Positions 1 to 12,741 are shown, counted from the first letter of the stretch. The stretch is 64,000 nucleotides of DNA from CAVOHU01 sp963817885 (GCA_963817885.1 CAWFQE010000008.1:62001-126000); one strand, 5' to 3'. Notes: generated by a model not told the origin, from the letters alone. Made by a program: numbers and translations.

Positions 1-1654
1 AGGCCGGTCCGAACGTCGATGCGGCGCATCTCGGAGCGGTCGCCGCCCTGCTCGGGGTAGAACACGCTGCGGCCGTCGTTGCTCCACCGCCCCAGGCCGA
101 CCGAACTCTCCAGCTCCGGCCCGACGACGAACAGCGGCGCGGTGGCCCCGTTGTGCGGATCGAGGAGGTGGAAACCGAAGCGGCCTTCGGTGTCGTAGCC
201 CTTCACGAGCAGTCGGCTCCCGTCGGGCGACCACGACGGCAGGAGCAGCACCCGCATGCCGGTGGCGATGGTCCGCTGCGTGCTGCTCGTGAGTTCACGC
301 AGACCGATCGAGGCGTGCGTGCTGACGGCCATCTCGGCCAGGAAGGCCAACGTACGTCCGTCGGGGGAGAAGCTCGGCCCCATATTGGACCCGATGAAGC
401 GCCTCGCCGCCCCGACCGGATCGCCATCGGGCCGGCCGTCGGCACCGATGGTGACGGTGTAGACGTCCACCAGCCCCGTCTGCCGTAAGTAGTGATAGGA
501 GCCATCGGAGGCGACGCCGAGGACCGAAGCGATGCGGCCCAAGTCGGAGCAGAAGTGCCGGGGAGGGCCACTCTTCGTGCCGCCGTTCATCGGTACGCCC
601 CACAGGCTGGTGCTCCCGGTGCGGTCGCTGACAAAGAGCACGTAGTCGCCGCGAGCCGACCAGACCGGGAGCCTGCCGTCCCACGAATCGTCGAGCAGCG
701 CCCTGTTCGCACCGCTGCGGGTGTCGACGAAGAACAGGTCGCGCGAGCCATCGGCACGCGTCGGCGCGTCGTACACGGCCCAGCGCCCGTCGGCAGACAG
801 CGTCGCGTGCGTCGAGGAGGTGGCGAGCGCGGCGATCTGGCGGGCCGCCTTGTCCTCCGGGTTAACCAAGTGAAGCGTCGCGTGGTGATCGGCGTGCTCG
901 ACCTGCAAGAGAATCTGGTCCGCAGACGGCCACTCGACACTGGAAATGCTGTCGCCAGGCCCAACGCTGAACACCGTCGTCGGGGGGGCGCCGGGGCGCG
1001 AGAGCCGCAGATCGAAGCCGCCCTGCTTGTTCAGAAACTGTGCAAGGATCGCCCTGCCGTCGGGGGACGGCACCGCCGTTCCTGGCGCGAGCGCGGAATC
1101 GTTGTCGACGAAGATCCTGCTCGACTTGGGCGCCCCGATCTCGACCAGGGCGATCCCGCCGCCGGAATTCCCATAGGCCAACTCGAGGCCGTCGCGCGAG
1201 ACCGAGCCGCTCCACACCAAGTCGGCAGGACCCGAGATCCAGGCGCGCCGGACGCCCAGCGTTCTGGCGGCCGGACGGGCGGGAGGCAAAGAGCGGTCGA
1301 TGGCCGACAGCCGCGCCCGGGCTTCGGCCACGACGTCGGTCTGTTCGGGGAATGTGCTGATGACCAGCTCGTACTGCTGGCGAGCCTGCTGCTGCCCGAG
1401 CTGTTCGAATGCAACGCCCTTGGAGAACACCGCGCGAGCGCAGATCCTCTTGTCGGGGCCCTTGGCGGCCTTCTCGAACCTGGCGATCGCGCCGCGCGCG
1501 TCGCCGCGGGAATTGAGCAGCACCAGGCCTTCCTGATAGAGCTGGGCCTGGGGCGGAGCCTGGGCCACCAGGTACCTGACACCGCCGCAGCGACGAAGGC
1601 CGCCACGGCGCCGGCACGGATGGTCCAGGGTCCGGAGTGCATCAACTGCTCCAC
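1..1654 (-). CDS. TPR plus PD40 beta-propeller (TolB-like) protein, 3' end outside window, frame break near 1575
   Basis: The minus-strand frame read from about 1567 down to base 1 is open. It encodes TPR-like helices (YQEGLVLLNSRGD, then GVAFEQLGQQQARQQYEL), followed by repeated propeller blades with SFSPDGRTLAF, LPSWSPDGSRLLV and VPSPDGRAILA motifs typical of PD40/TolB domains. The protein continues past the left edge. An ATG at 1645-1654 in another frame starts a hydrophobic N-terminal segment (AGAVAAFVAAAVSG) that looks like the membrane anchor or signal. The switch between the two frames near 1570-1590 suggests a one-base indel; otherwise translation would have to start at a GTG near 1567. 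The role is probably envelope-associated or exported; no enzymatic motif is visible. It lies about 60 bp downstream of a secreted-protein gene on the same strand. The fold assignment is solid and the function is unknown. Confidence 0.7.
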
Positions 1655-1714
1655 TGCGTGGAGGGCAGGTCGGCGTCGAGACGCAGCCTCGCTCCGTCCG
1701 GCCCTGATGCCTGG

Positions 1715-2452
1715 CTATTTCGGCAACGCCATCGTCATCGAAAAGAACGCGTTGTGGAAGGCACCGCCGTCCATGGGGTTGTACACGACCGACCGCTTGC
1801 CGTTCGTGACCATGCATTGAACCGGCACGCGTGCGGTCGATGCAAGAGTCCACAGGTTCGTGTCGTTGCGTGTGAAGGTCAGATTGGAAGGAACATCGAT
1901 GGACTGGGCGCCATAGAGCAGAGTCAACCTGCTCACGGTCCAGGTAACACCGTTCACGACGTTCTTCAGTGCCGGGGTGGGGCTGAAGTTGACTATGGAT
2001 GCGAAGCCGGATGTGCGGTCGCCGAGATTCATGTTGAGGATCCCGGCCTGGGAGCCGTAGGGATTGAAGCGGAAGTCTACGACGTCGGCGCCATACGTGC
2101 CGGCCGGCACATAGCAGGGATCTCCAGGACTGCCGACGGCTTCATCGATCTGGAAGTTCATCTGCCGCGTGCTGTAGCCCGCAACGAGGTTGATGTCGAT
2201 CCCTCCGGAAGTGTTAATGTAGGCACCCTCCGTCGTGCGGTTCGCGTAGACCGTGTACCAGTCATAAGGACTGCCGTCGCTCTTCACGTTCGCGCCAGTC
2301 GCATCTGGCGGGAACCTCGCAACGATTGGAATCTGGGACGGCGGCGGTGCCGGTTTGCCCTTCTGCGCAGACGCCGTCGCGGCTGCCATCGTGAGCAGCA
2401 TGATGGTTCCCACCAAGGCGACCCGAACGGCTGCCTGCATTCCCTTGTTCAT
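1715..2452 (-). CDS. secreted hypothetical protein
   Basis: A 245-aa protein starting at the ATG of MNKGMQ, which is preceded by an excellent Shine-Dalgarno (AAAGGAGCTGGAG). A longer frame upstream lacks a better start and reads as non-coding. Residues 1-30 form a signal peptide: a basic start, the hydrophobic stretch VALVGTIMLLTMAAATA, and cleavage after ASA. The mature part is beta-rich with two or three cysteines (GDPCYVP, VPVQCMV) and many Asn and Thr residues. I do not recognise a family. It is probably periplasmic or extracellular. It has the same orientation as the propeller gene downstream and could be co-transcribed with it. Confidence 0.75.
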   Translation of the reverse strand: MNKGMQAAVRVALVGTIMLLTMAAATASAQKGKPAPPPSQIPIVARFPPDATGANVKSDGSPYDWYTVYANRTTEGAYINTSGGIDINLVAGYSTRQMNFQIDEAVGSPGDPCYVPAGTYGADVVDFRFNPYGSQAGILNMNLGDRTSGFASIVNFSPTPALKNVVNGVTWTVSRLTLLYGAQSIDVPSNLTFTRNDTNLWTLASTARVPVQCMVTNGKRSVVYNPMDGGAFHNAFFSMTMALPK

Positions 2453-2591
2453 CTCCAGCTCCTTTGGGCATCCGGGGCGGGCCGGGGAGTCACCGTGGTT
2501 GTTGACCGCGCGGTCTCCGCCATTGTTCGTATCCGGTGTCAGGGAGAACGTATCTCCGCGTTGTCCCGCCGGGGTCAGCCCAGCGCAAACG

Positions 2592-2610
2592 ATTGTCAAC
2601 AATTGTCAAC
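2592..2610 (-). promoter_or_regulatory. tandem TTGACAAT boxes upstream of secreted-protein gene
   Basis: On the minus strand two adjacent near-identical 9-10 bp units (TTGACAATTG, TTGACAATCG) lie about 140-160 bp upstream of the start at 2452. Each contains a consensus-like -35 TTGACA. I see no convincing -10 at the right distance, so these may be operator half-sites rather than promoters. They are AT-rich relative to their surroundings. Confidence 0.3.
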
Positions 2611-2735
2611 GCACACCAGCCTCCAGGCTGTCCCCACGTTACCTGCGCCACGAAGCCCCATCGTCAGGCAACCGCTGCCTGGCTTCGGACACCCTCCCGT
2701 CCGATGAGAGCGTTCTGGGCGGATCGTCGTTCCCG

Positions 2736-3419
2736 TCAGCCGACAAACTTGTACCCCTCGCCGTAAATCGAGAGGATGTAACGCGGGTTCGCCGGGTCAC
2801 CCTCGAGCTTCTGGCGCAGCTTGAACACGTGCTGGTCCACAGTCCGCGTGTTTGGTGCCTCATCGAAGCCCCACACCTCGGTCAGCATCTTTTCGCGCGT
2901 GACGACTTTCCCCCGATACCTCACGAGCAGCCGAAGCAGCTCGAGCTCCTTGGAACTGAGCTCGACTCGCTGGCCGTCTCGCTCGGCCTCATGAGCGTCG
3001 AAATCCACGCTCACGGTACCGAACCGGTATTGGCCGGGAGCCCCGACACTTCCCGCCTGGGCGCGGCGTAGCCGCACGTTGATCCTCGCGATCAGCTCGC
3101 GAACGCTGAACGGCTTGGTGACGTAGTCGTCGGCGCCGATCTCGAGTCCCAGCACCCGGTCGAGTTCCTCGTTCCTGGCTGTGAGCATGATGATGGGCAC
3201 GTCGATGCCCTTCTCCCGCAGGGTGCGGCAAACGTCGCGCCCATTGAGCCCGGGCAGCATCACATCGAGCAGGATCAGGTCGGGCTGTTCGCGCAGCGTG
3301 GCATTCAGCGCGAGATCACCGCGTGCCGCGTGCGCCACCGTGTGCCCCTCCTTCTTGAGGTTGAACGCGAGCGCGGCGACCAGGTCCTCCTCGTCTTCGA
3401 CGATCAGAATCTTCGCCAC
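2736..3419 (-). CDS. OmpR/PhoB-family response regulator
   Basis: A 227-aa two-component response regulator. The receiver domain (residues 1-120) starts with KILIVEDEED, carries the phospho-acceptor Asp52 in LILLDVMLPG, and has the conserved Lys in VTKPFS. The C-terminal winged-helix DNA-binding domain has LSSKELELLRLLV, TREKMLTEVWGF and RTVDQHVFKLRQKLE. The chosen start is a GTG whose Shine-Dalgarno (GAGGGG) overlaps the end of the upstream kinase gene. The two genes are separated by 4 bp, so they are translationally linked. Regulated targets cannot be inferred from the sequence; the divergent peptidase gene is a natural candidate only by position. Confidence 0.95.
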   Translation of the reverse strand: MAKILIVEDEEDLVAALAFNLKKEGHTVAHAARGDLALNATLREQPDLILLDVMLPGLNGRDVCRTLREKGIDVPIIMLTARNEELDRVLGLEIGADDYVTKPFSVRELIARINVRLRRAQAGSVGAPGQYRFGTVSVDFDAHEAERDGQRVELSSKELELLRLLVRYRGKVVTREKMLTEVWGFDEAPNTRTVDQHVFKLRQKLEGDPANPRYILSIYGEGYKFVG

Positions 3420-3423
3420 CGCG

Positions 3424-5463
3424 TCACCCCTCCTGAATGTCTTGGGCTGCGGGGAACACGAGCCGGAACCGGCTGCCTGAGCCCGGTGTGCTCTCGAGCT
3501 CGACGAGGCCCCCGTGGGCCTCGACGATGTGCTGCACCAGGAACAGGCCGAGGCCGTATCCGCCCTTCGCAAGGGTCTGGCCGCTGCGGTAGAAGCGATC
3601 GAAGATGCGGGCCTGGTCGGCCGGGTCGATGCCGACGCCCTGGTCGGCGACTTCGAGAGCCACCGCCCCGTCCCGCCGGGCCAGCGAAACCGAGATGTGC
3701 CGTGCGTCTCCCGAGTACTTCGCGGCGTTGTCGAGCAGGTTCACCAGCGCCTCGGCTACCGCGACACGGTCGTGGGCCACCTCGGGCAGGCCAGGTTCCA
3801 GCGACTCGCACAGCGTGAAGCCGCGCCTCCGGAGGTACTCGCCATAGTGGCCCAGCGTCTCCCGTACCACCGCGTCGATCGGGCCGCGCACCAGCGCGTA
3901 GGTCCTTTCCCCGCGATCGACACGCGAGAAACTCAGCACGCGGTCGATGAGGGTGGTCAGGCGGTCGGTCTCGCGCGTGATCACCCCGCAGAACCGCTCG
4001 CGCTCGGCATCCGCGGGCACTGGCTCCGACGCCAGCGTCTCGGCGCACACCCGGATCAGCGTCAGGGGCGTCTTGAGTTCGTGGGACACGCCGCTGACAA
4101 GGTCGGCGCGGAGCCGGTTCGTTTCCCGTTGCCGTGCCGCATCCCGCCCGAGCAGCAGGACGCCGATCGCGAGCACGCCAAGTGTCAGCAGCGTCGAACC
4201 CGCGAAACTCCACCTCTGCCAGGCGGCCGCGCTCTCGGTGCGAGCAGGCGCCGGCGCGACGACGAGATGGAACCCGGCGAGGAGACCTGGGAACGGCTGA
4301 GTCTGTACCTCGTCCGGTGAAGTCGGGCGACCGGGAGGACCTTCAGATCCGACACGCACGTCGACGCTGACCGGGAGCCCGAGTTCTGCTGCCGTCGGGC
4401 GAACCAGGCGGTCCACCAACCAGCGCCTGCTTACGCGGAGTCCAATGACTGGGCCGTCCTGAGATACCCGCGTGAGCAGCACGTGGAATTCGCCTGCAGC
4501 GTCGAGCGTGGCGGACGATGTCTCGCCGTAACGTCCGGAGGCCTGGCGCAGGCCGCGCTCGTCGAGGGCACGCGCGAGCCTGCATTCGTCGAGGAATCTC
4601 GTAGATGGCCGCGTCGAGACCGCGCGTCCCAGAATGCGCTCGAGCGCGCCAGCGAAGAAGTCGACCTCCTTGGCGCCCAGTGACCAGCGGCCGGAGACGA
4701 GGCCGTCGTAAGCGGCCTCGACCGTCGCCCGGGCTTCGAGGTCGGGCTCGAGGGCCTTCAGTTCGAGGGCGCCAGCAAGTCCGAAGGGCTGGAAGGCGAG
4801 ATCACGCTGGTCGCCGTGTGATCGCATGAGCGCGATCCACGTGCGGCGCGCGTCAGCTGAGCGGCCCAGCCGCGCCTGGCATCGGGCGAGCCGCGCGAGA
4901 GCGAGCGCCTTGGCCCGCGGCGCCACGGGCAGCGTCGCGCATTGCTCATACAATGCGGCAGCCACGCCGTATTGACCATCCGCCAACTCGAGGCGCTCCG
5001 CCCGCTCGAAGAATCTTTCAAATTCCGCGGCATGTGCATCCTCGGAAAGGGTTGGCCGCACAGTGGGCAACGGGTTCTGGAGGTACGGATAGCGCGGTCC
5101 TGCCGAGTCCAGGACGAACACTGACTCCGCGAAGGGATGCCGCTCGACGAGGGCCGCCGCCAGCTTGCGCGCGCCGTCCATGCGGTCCACCGATTCGGGT
5201 TGCACAACCAGGGTGGCAAGGCGAAGCAGATCCGGATCCTTCAGGCACGCGGCGGATCGCGCGAGCAACCTGCTCTCGACCTCGCTGGCAATGCGGGCCG
5301 AGAGCAGCAGGCGATTGCTGGCCGTCAGGGTCTCGATCGCGTGTCGCTGCCTATCGACCGACTGCCACGAAAGAGCGAGCAGCACCAGCGACGGCGCGAC
5401 GATGGCCGCAAGGTAGACCAGGACAGTGCGCTGCCTCCCGGGAACGAGGTCGCGACGGGCCAT
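3424..5463 (-). CDS. membrane sensor histidine kinase with large extracytoplasmic region
   Basis: A 679-aa kinase. TM1 is at about residues 14-34 (VYLAAIVAPSLVLLALSW) and TM2 at about 418-440 (STLLTLGVLAIGVLLLG). The sensor region between them (35-415) contains a helical, TPR-like stretch at about 150-215 (ALYEQCATLP, ARLARCQARLGRSADA). The HisKA domain has phospho-acceptor His461 in SGVSHELKTPLT. The HATPase domain has the N box NLLDNAAKYSG, the G1 box DQGVGID and the G2 box GGYGLGLFL. It is cognate to the regulator immediately downstream. The signal sensed is unknown. The helical repeat in the sensor is unusual next to the commoner PAS, Cache or CHASE sensors. Confidence 0.93.
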   Translation of the reverse strand: MARRDLVPGRQRTVLVYLAAIVAPSLVLLALSWQSVDRQRHAIETLTASNRLLLSARIASEVESRLLARSAACLKDPDLLRLATLVVQPESVDRMDGARKLAAALVERHPFAESVFVLDSAGPRYPYLQNPLPTVRPTLSEDAHAAEFERFFERAERLELADGQYGVAAALYEQCATLPVAPRAKALALARLARCQARLGRSADARRTWIALMRSHGDQRDLAFQPFGLAGALELKALEPDLEARATVEAAYDGLVSGRWSLGAKEVDFFAGALERILGRAVSTRPSTRFLDECRLARALDERGLRQASGRYGETSSATLDAAGEFHVLLTRVSQDGPVIGLRVSRRWLVDRLVRPTAAELGLPVSVDVRVGSEGPPGRPTSPDEVQTQPFPGLLAGFHLVVAPAPARTESAAAWQRWSFAGSTLLTLGVLAIGVLLLGRDAARQRETNRLRADLVSGVSHELKTPLTLIRVCAETLASEPVPADAERERFCGVITRETDRLTTLIDRVLSFSRVDRGERTYALVRGPIDAVVRETLGHYGEYLRRRGFTLCESLEPGLPEVAHDRVAVAEALVNLLDNAAKYSGDARHISVSLARRDGAVALEVADQGVGIDPADQARIFDRFYRSGQTLAKGGYGLGLFLVQHIVEAHGGLVELESTPGSGSRFRLVFPAAQDIQEG

Positions 5464-5673
5464 TCGCTGGACCTCCGTTGGCGCCGCGCGTCAGCCGGAG
5501 AACAGCTCCTCCAGGCTGGCAGACTGGTTGCTGGTGCGATTTGCTGGATGACGGTACCGCCGAGCGTGGCTGCGCGTCAACTGAAAGACGTATCCCTCCC
5601 GCGCTCGCCCGCCCACGGGCGCGCGGTGTCGGCCGGAGGGTGTCATAATCACATCTTTCCGGGAGTGACGACA

Positions 5674-7824
<2,151 letters not shown>

Positions 7825-7867
7825 CATCGCGGCGTCGCGTGGGCAGAACGGCAGGCCAGGCGGCGGG

Positions 7868-8842
7868 CTATCTGACCGTTCCGCCTGGAACTGAGGGCAT
7901 ATTCTCGAGCCGCCGGAGCAGATCGTAGGTACTCGACGGGCACCGGCTTCGGCGGCTGTTTCGGCTCCTGGACCCGTTGCGCCGGGGTCTTCTTGTCTGC
8001 GCCGACAGCGCCGGCGCGATCCTCCACTGCTCCGCCCATCGCGCGTGAGATGGCCATGTCCACCGCCATGATGGCCCGGCTGCGCTCGCCCCTGGCTTCG
8101 TGCACGAGCGCCATCGCGATGTAGCCCTCGGGCAGGCGGGGCTCCGCACGCTGCAAGTCTGTCGCCGCAGTCTCGGCTCCCGGAACATCCCCTGCGAGCA
8201 GCGCGTCGCGGACGCGGATCAGCTGCCGGCGGCCGAGCGCCGCACCCGATGGCGCTGACTGCGCGGCGACCACGTTGACGTTGGCCGCCTCAGAATCCAC
8301 CGTTCCCACGGAATCCGCGGCCGTCGCCGAGGTCGAGGCGCGCGAGCATCTTGTACGAGCCGGGAACGACGGTCGCCCGCGCATCCTTGTCCATGCGCAG
8401 CACCAGGGTGGTTACGGCGGCGGGCTGGAGCGCGAGACCGCCAGCCGACGGCTTGCCGGTCACGATGAACCGCCACCCGCCGGCAGCACCGCGCGCGTCG
8501 GTGACGATGACCTTGACACGATCTGACCAGCTGCCGGAGGGCGGCTCCAGGCGGATGGGGTCCTTCGCGCGCCGGTCGGGATGCCGCAGTTGGACCTCAA
8601 CGAGGATTGGCTCGCCGGGCGTCAGCACGAACGGCGCGTTGCCTGGCGCCAGGCCGTTGAGCCGAAGGGCGATCAACGGTGCGCCGGATTGCGGGGTGGC
8701 GCCGTCCGGTCCCTGTTGACGAGCTCCCGCCGTGGTGTCGCCCGGACTTCCCGGCGGCGCGGCAGCCCTGGTCTTCAGTACCGACAATGGCCACGACCGC
8801 CAACAGGACGACGAGGGCAAGTCCGATGACCAGTCGCTTCAT
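7868..8842 (-). CDS. exported protein with C-terminal TPR-like helices, frame broken at two or three places
   Basis: The ATG at 8842 starts a membrane or signal segment (VIGLALVVLLAVVAIVG). It overlaps the stop of the upstream metzincin-like gene as ATGA. After about 20 residues the coherent frame shifts (near 8785) to a beta-rich domain (GEPILVEVQLRHPDRR, WRFIVTGKPSAGGLAL). It shifts again near 8300 to a helical part (RDALLAGDVPGAETAAT, GYIAMALVHEARGERSRAI) resembling TPRs. A last shift near 7940 would give the ending TYDLLRRLENMPSV with a stop at 7868; without it the frame runs to 7761. Protein-like sequence on both sides of each break argues for assembly indels, but genuine decay cannot be excluded. 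The function is unknown. Confidence 0.55.
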
Positions 8843-11515
8843 GGCTGTGGGCTCCGGGGGATGGCGTCGGGTCGCAGAGGAAGCGCGTCATTGAAGATGA
8901 TGGAGCCGGCGCACGCCCCGCGTGTCGCGGCGGCGTCGCCGTACCGGGCCTGCGGCTTGCGCGTTTCGTCGTTGATGCCGGTCCCGATCGGCCGCCGGCA
9001 GAGCTCGAGGCCCGCGCGCTCGGTACGGCTGTCGCTGATGGCGTAGAAGGCGTTCTTCGTGTTCCTCTTTTCGTAGATCCTGGCGAAGTAGTACCGCATC
9101 ACGCAGAGCTCGTCGCCGGAACATTCGCCGTGCTCGGCTCCGATGTACCGCGAGAGCGCAAACTGGTCGGAGACGAGCGAGTCCAGGTCGTGTTCCGCCA
9201 GCTGCTCGGCCGTCCACGGGATGTTGTAGCCCGGGCGGTCGGCCAGGAATTTCCTCGCCTCCTTCAGCATGTCCGGGTAGCTGTCGGGCCGCATGCGCTC
9301 GCGTGCCAGCATCATGTCGCCTTCCATCGTGCTCGCCAGGTCGCGTCCCGTGGCTTCGTCGACGATCGTCTTCGGATCCAGCACTCCCGGTAGTGGCGTG
9401 CATGCCGAAGATGGTCTCGCCGGCCAGCTGGCGGGAGAAGCTGAAGTAGGACTTGCCGATCGCGTTCTGAGGGTCGTCGCCGAAGTGGAAGTAGAAGGTC
9501 GCGGTCCCGTCGCCCTCGCCGTGGTGTTCGGCGCCGACCGAGTGCAGCAGTTCGTGGGCGACGGCCCGGTCGTAGGCAAAGGCCAGATCCGAGAACGGCA
9601 CGTTCTCACTGGTGGTCATGCCGGTCAGCGAGTCTCGCGGCTGCAGGTTCACGCTCTGGGTGATCACGGGCCGGCCACGCACCCCGGCTTCCGAAAGCAC
9701 GGTCTTGCCGCCGTCGAGTCCGGCCTGGGTCTCGAGGAATACGCCGTGCTGGCCCTGTATCTGTTCGAATGTCGCCGCCGACGGGGAGTCATGGTGCGGC
9801 CCCCTGTCGCGATTCGCGTTCATCACGCGCACATTCCGGTCGAACTCGGTGTCCAGCAGCTTCGAGTGCACCTCGGCCCCGGTCAGGTCCGCGAAGAGGA
9901 AGATGCCCAGGTCGGCGTCGACGCCGATGTAGTTGCGCACGAAGAAGTCGATCTTCTTCGGGTCGCCGGCGATGTGCCCGCCGTTGACGTAGAAGCCCCG
10001 GTACTCTTCGTAGAGACTGAAACCATCGCCCGCACTGCCATCGCCCGCCGGCCCGATCTCCGAGTCGTCATCGTCGGGCAGCGAGACCCCGGCGTCCTGC
10101 TTCCAGCTGTCGGCGATCTTCGAATCCTTGCCGCGCTTGGGCAGCAGGATGTCCGCCGGCCCGCTCTTGCTCTTGAAATGTCCAGTGACGCGCCGGCCGT
10201 CCTCCAGTTCCGCCGTCACCTTGAGCGTGCTCCACGCGCCCCAGTCGAAGGACGATACGACGATCGACGCCGACGTGTACTGCCCCGCCGCGGTTTCCGC
10301 CCGCTGATTGCCTGTCCCGCTGATGATGTACGGCCCCGGCGGATTGGTCTTCGGAGAGAATTGCAGGTCGAAGTCGCCGGGCGTGGCGGCAGCGAGCGGG
10401 AAATTCAGGGCGACGCCCGGTTCGCGCGACGTGTCGGTCAGCTCGAAGATGATCTTCCGCGCCTTGACGGTTGCCGCGCCGCCGCCGGGACTCTGAAGTT
10501 TCGCGTCGAGCGTGATCTCGTTGCCGATTGCCGACTCGTTCTCCCGTGCCTCGGGCCGCCAGGTGTCGTAGGCCTTCGAGGTGACGATCAGTTCGAGATC
10601 GGCCACCTGAGCTTCGAGAGTGACGGCGACGTGGATTCGGTTGTCCCACGACCATTTGGACGGTTTGGTGGCGGAGGGGCTCGTCTCGTAGTCGGCGGCG
10701 ACGTCGATCCGCTTGCCCGCGTCGAGATCGGCCCACGAGAACGTACCGATGAACAGACCGTTCTGGTATGAGCGAGCGTCGTAGCCGGGGCACGCCGCCC
10801 TGGCTCTAGCAAGGACCTCGTCGTATCCCCCCGGGAGGCCATGGCCCGCCAGCGTCTCCGATTTGGCTTTCCACAGGTCCGTCGGCCCCCCGGGATCGCG
10901 GACCTTGACGTCGGGCGGCTTGTAGAAGACCAATCCTCGCGAGAGGTCCTGCGGGCACCGCACGATCCCGACTGGATGGCGACCGGATTCACGGTCGACT
11001 TTCGAGAGGTCGGCGCCACTGAGGGCAACGACGCCGCGGCCGCGCGGCGGATGGTCCCGTGTCAGGTCCCAGTGGCGGACGCCGTCCGCACGCGACACGT
11101 CGATGTCCGGCGGGAGATTGAGCTGTGCCAACGCCTCGACCGGGTTCTGGCTCTTCGAAGCAGCCATCGCGGCCTGCACGAACTCGCTCCCTCTGAACAT
11201 CTGCACCACTGCCCCCGCGACGAGCAGCTCGTACAAGGCGCCCTGATGGTAGGCCGTGTTCAGCTCGAGATATGGCGTCTCCGATCCTGCGTTGTTGCGC
11301 CGGATCATGCTCTGCTGCACGGCGACGTCAACCTGGACCGGCGTCGACGACATCCCCTGGGCTCTCGCGATGGGCCCGGCTCCTGGAATGGTGCCGCTGA
11401 TGGCGAGCAGCATCGCGCAGGTCGTAAGGCCCGCCATGATCAGTGGAACGCGACCGGGCCGTCTGCTTCGTGTTCCCGTCGAATGTTCCCGTTCGCGGTC
11501 GATCATCGAAGCCAC
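8839..11515 (-). CDS. secreted metzincin-like zinc metalloprotease, frame break near 9395
   Basis: A large exported protein of about 890 aa. A signal segment lies near residues 24-54 (PLIMAGLTTCAMLLAISG). The middle is beta-rich and includes an acidic, calcium-binding-like stretch (PDDDDSEIGPAGDG, then DGFSLYEEYRGF) reminiscent of thrombospondin-3 or dockerin loops. The zinc site HELLHSVGAEH (His654, Glu655, His658, His664) matches the metzincin pattern HExxHxxGxxH. After FGMHATTG near 9395 the frame shifts by one base to continue as VLDPKTIVDEATGRD and end at 8839. That end is supported by the ATGA overlap with the next gene. A methionine-turn residue was not confidently identified. I see no pro-domain and no known subfamily. 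Confidence 0.7.
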
Positions 11516-11763
11516 TCCTGGCGGAGCCCTGGTGGACAGCCCGGATCTACGGTGGGTCTTGAGAGTGATTGCCCGGTGGATTCTACTTCAAAACGGGGAA
11601 CCACCTGGCGTACCGGCCGACCAACCAGCACCCGCTGGATGTGACACTGCTCTCGACAAGTCCGACCCGTTCGAGTTGAGGACACGAACCTGGCGGACCA
11701 GTTGAGGCCCGTGTGCAGGCCAACCGTGCTCGTCTCGGATCGCAGATAACGTCGAGCAAAGCC

Positions 11764-12198
11764 TCAGATGATCCCGTGCTGCTCGAGCAGGCGCGCCACC
11801 TGCTCGTGGGTGTTAAAGAAGGCGGACCACACTGACGCGGCCCAGGCGTGAATGGCGCGATCCCGCTCGGCCCCGGCGGGAGCCGCCGCGACGGCGACGG
11901 CAGTGATCGCGCCGCGATCCTCCGGCAAAGGAAACGCCGGCCACTGCTCCTTGTGCCTGGCGAGCGCCATGTGGACGCGCTGCACGTGCCTGCCCGTGTA
12001 GTGCTTCTCGATCAGCAGGTATAGTCCAACCAGCGCGAACGTCAACGCAATGGGTTTGGTACCGGCGTCGGCGGTCTGAGCGGCGAACGCATCGACCACG
12101 TGCTGATGGATGAAGGCGGCGTCGCCGAGCGTGAGCGTGTACGCGCAGACCTCGTGATACGCGTCCGCGTCTCTTGTCTCACGACCCGTCTGTGGCAC
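11764..12198 (-). CDS. DUF5946 family protein
   Basis: A 144-aa soluble protein with the DUF5946 layout: YHEVCAYTL near the start, FIHQHVVDAFAAQ, LTFALVGLYLLIEK, then the conserved GRHVQRVHMALARH, and WAASVWSAF at the end. It is His-rich. The family has no established biochemical role. It lies 12 bp downstream of the start-distal end of the lipocalin-like gene's stop and on the same strand, so the two may be co-transcribed. The start is ATG 12198. Confidence 0.75.
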   Translation of the reverse strand: MPQTGRETRDADAYHEVCAYTLTLGDAAFIHQHVVDAFAAQTADAGTKPIALTFALVGLYLLIEKHYTGRHVQRVHMALARHKEQWPAFPLPEDRGAITAVAVAAAPAGAERDRAIHAWAASVWSAFFNTHEQVARLLEQHGII

Positions 12199-12210
12199 GG
12201 ATAGACCCTG

Positions 12211-12741
12211 TTACTTCTTCTTCCGCGCGAACTTGAAGACCGTCGCCGCGCCGCCGCCAGAACTGCTCCAGGCTTCCTCGTGATGATCGGCGTCGAGGAA
12301 GGTGAAAACGACGCCGTTCATGTAAGTATCGCCCGGCCCGATGTTGGTCCCGTCCAGGAAGGTGAACGCCACCTGGTTTGGCGCCGCCGACGGGGCCAGC
12401 GCCATGCGCGGCTGGTTGTGCGCCCCACAGTAGTGTGTGGCCAGCAGCCGCTTCCCGTCCGGATGGATCATCGTCACCATCTCGTAGACCGTGTCGCGGC
12501 CCATGACGTGCATGATCGCCGAGCCACCGCCCGTCATGCGGACGTCAACCGTCGCGGGCATTGTCGCGCCGCCTTCGCTCATCGTGCCTTCCCATTCGCC
12601 GACAAGCGAACGGAGCTGCTGCCACTCGGGCGACTGGGGCAGAGAGGACGCCTTCATGGCGGCCTTGTCCTGGGCCTGCACGGCAACGGTGAGCAGGCCG
12701 GCCACGAACACCGCGGCACACGATAGGAACTTGCGCTTCAT
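12211..12741 (-). CDS. secreted lipocalin-like / DUF1579-like protein
   Basis: A 176-aa exported protein. Signal peptide MKRKFLSCAAVFVAGLL with cleavage after VQAQ. The mature part opens with LRSLVGEWEGTM, the hallmark first strand of DUF1579-like lipocalin folds. It continues with alternating beta strands (DVRMTGGGSAIMHVMG, ATHYCGAHNQPRM, EEAWSSSGGG) and ends in a basic KFARKKK tail. A longer upstream frame exists, but the ATG at 12741 begins the signal peptide. Ligand and role are unknown. It sits just upstream of the DUF5946 gene on the same strand. Confidence 0.75.
   Translation of the reverse strand: MKRKFLSCAAVFVAGLLTVAVQAQDKAAMKASSLPQSPEWQQLRSLVGEWEGTMSEGGATMPATVDVRMTGGGSAIMHVMGRDTVYEMVTMIHPDGKRLLATHYCGAHNQPRMALAPSAAPNQVAFTFLDGTNIGPGDTYMNGVVFTFLDADHHEEAWSSSGGGAATVFKFARKKK

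Noticed and set aside
492..1820. Long plus-strand open frame of 442 codons
   Set aside because: Antisense to the propeller gene; Arg/Ala/Gly-rich with no motifs. A GC-driven shadow.
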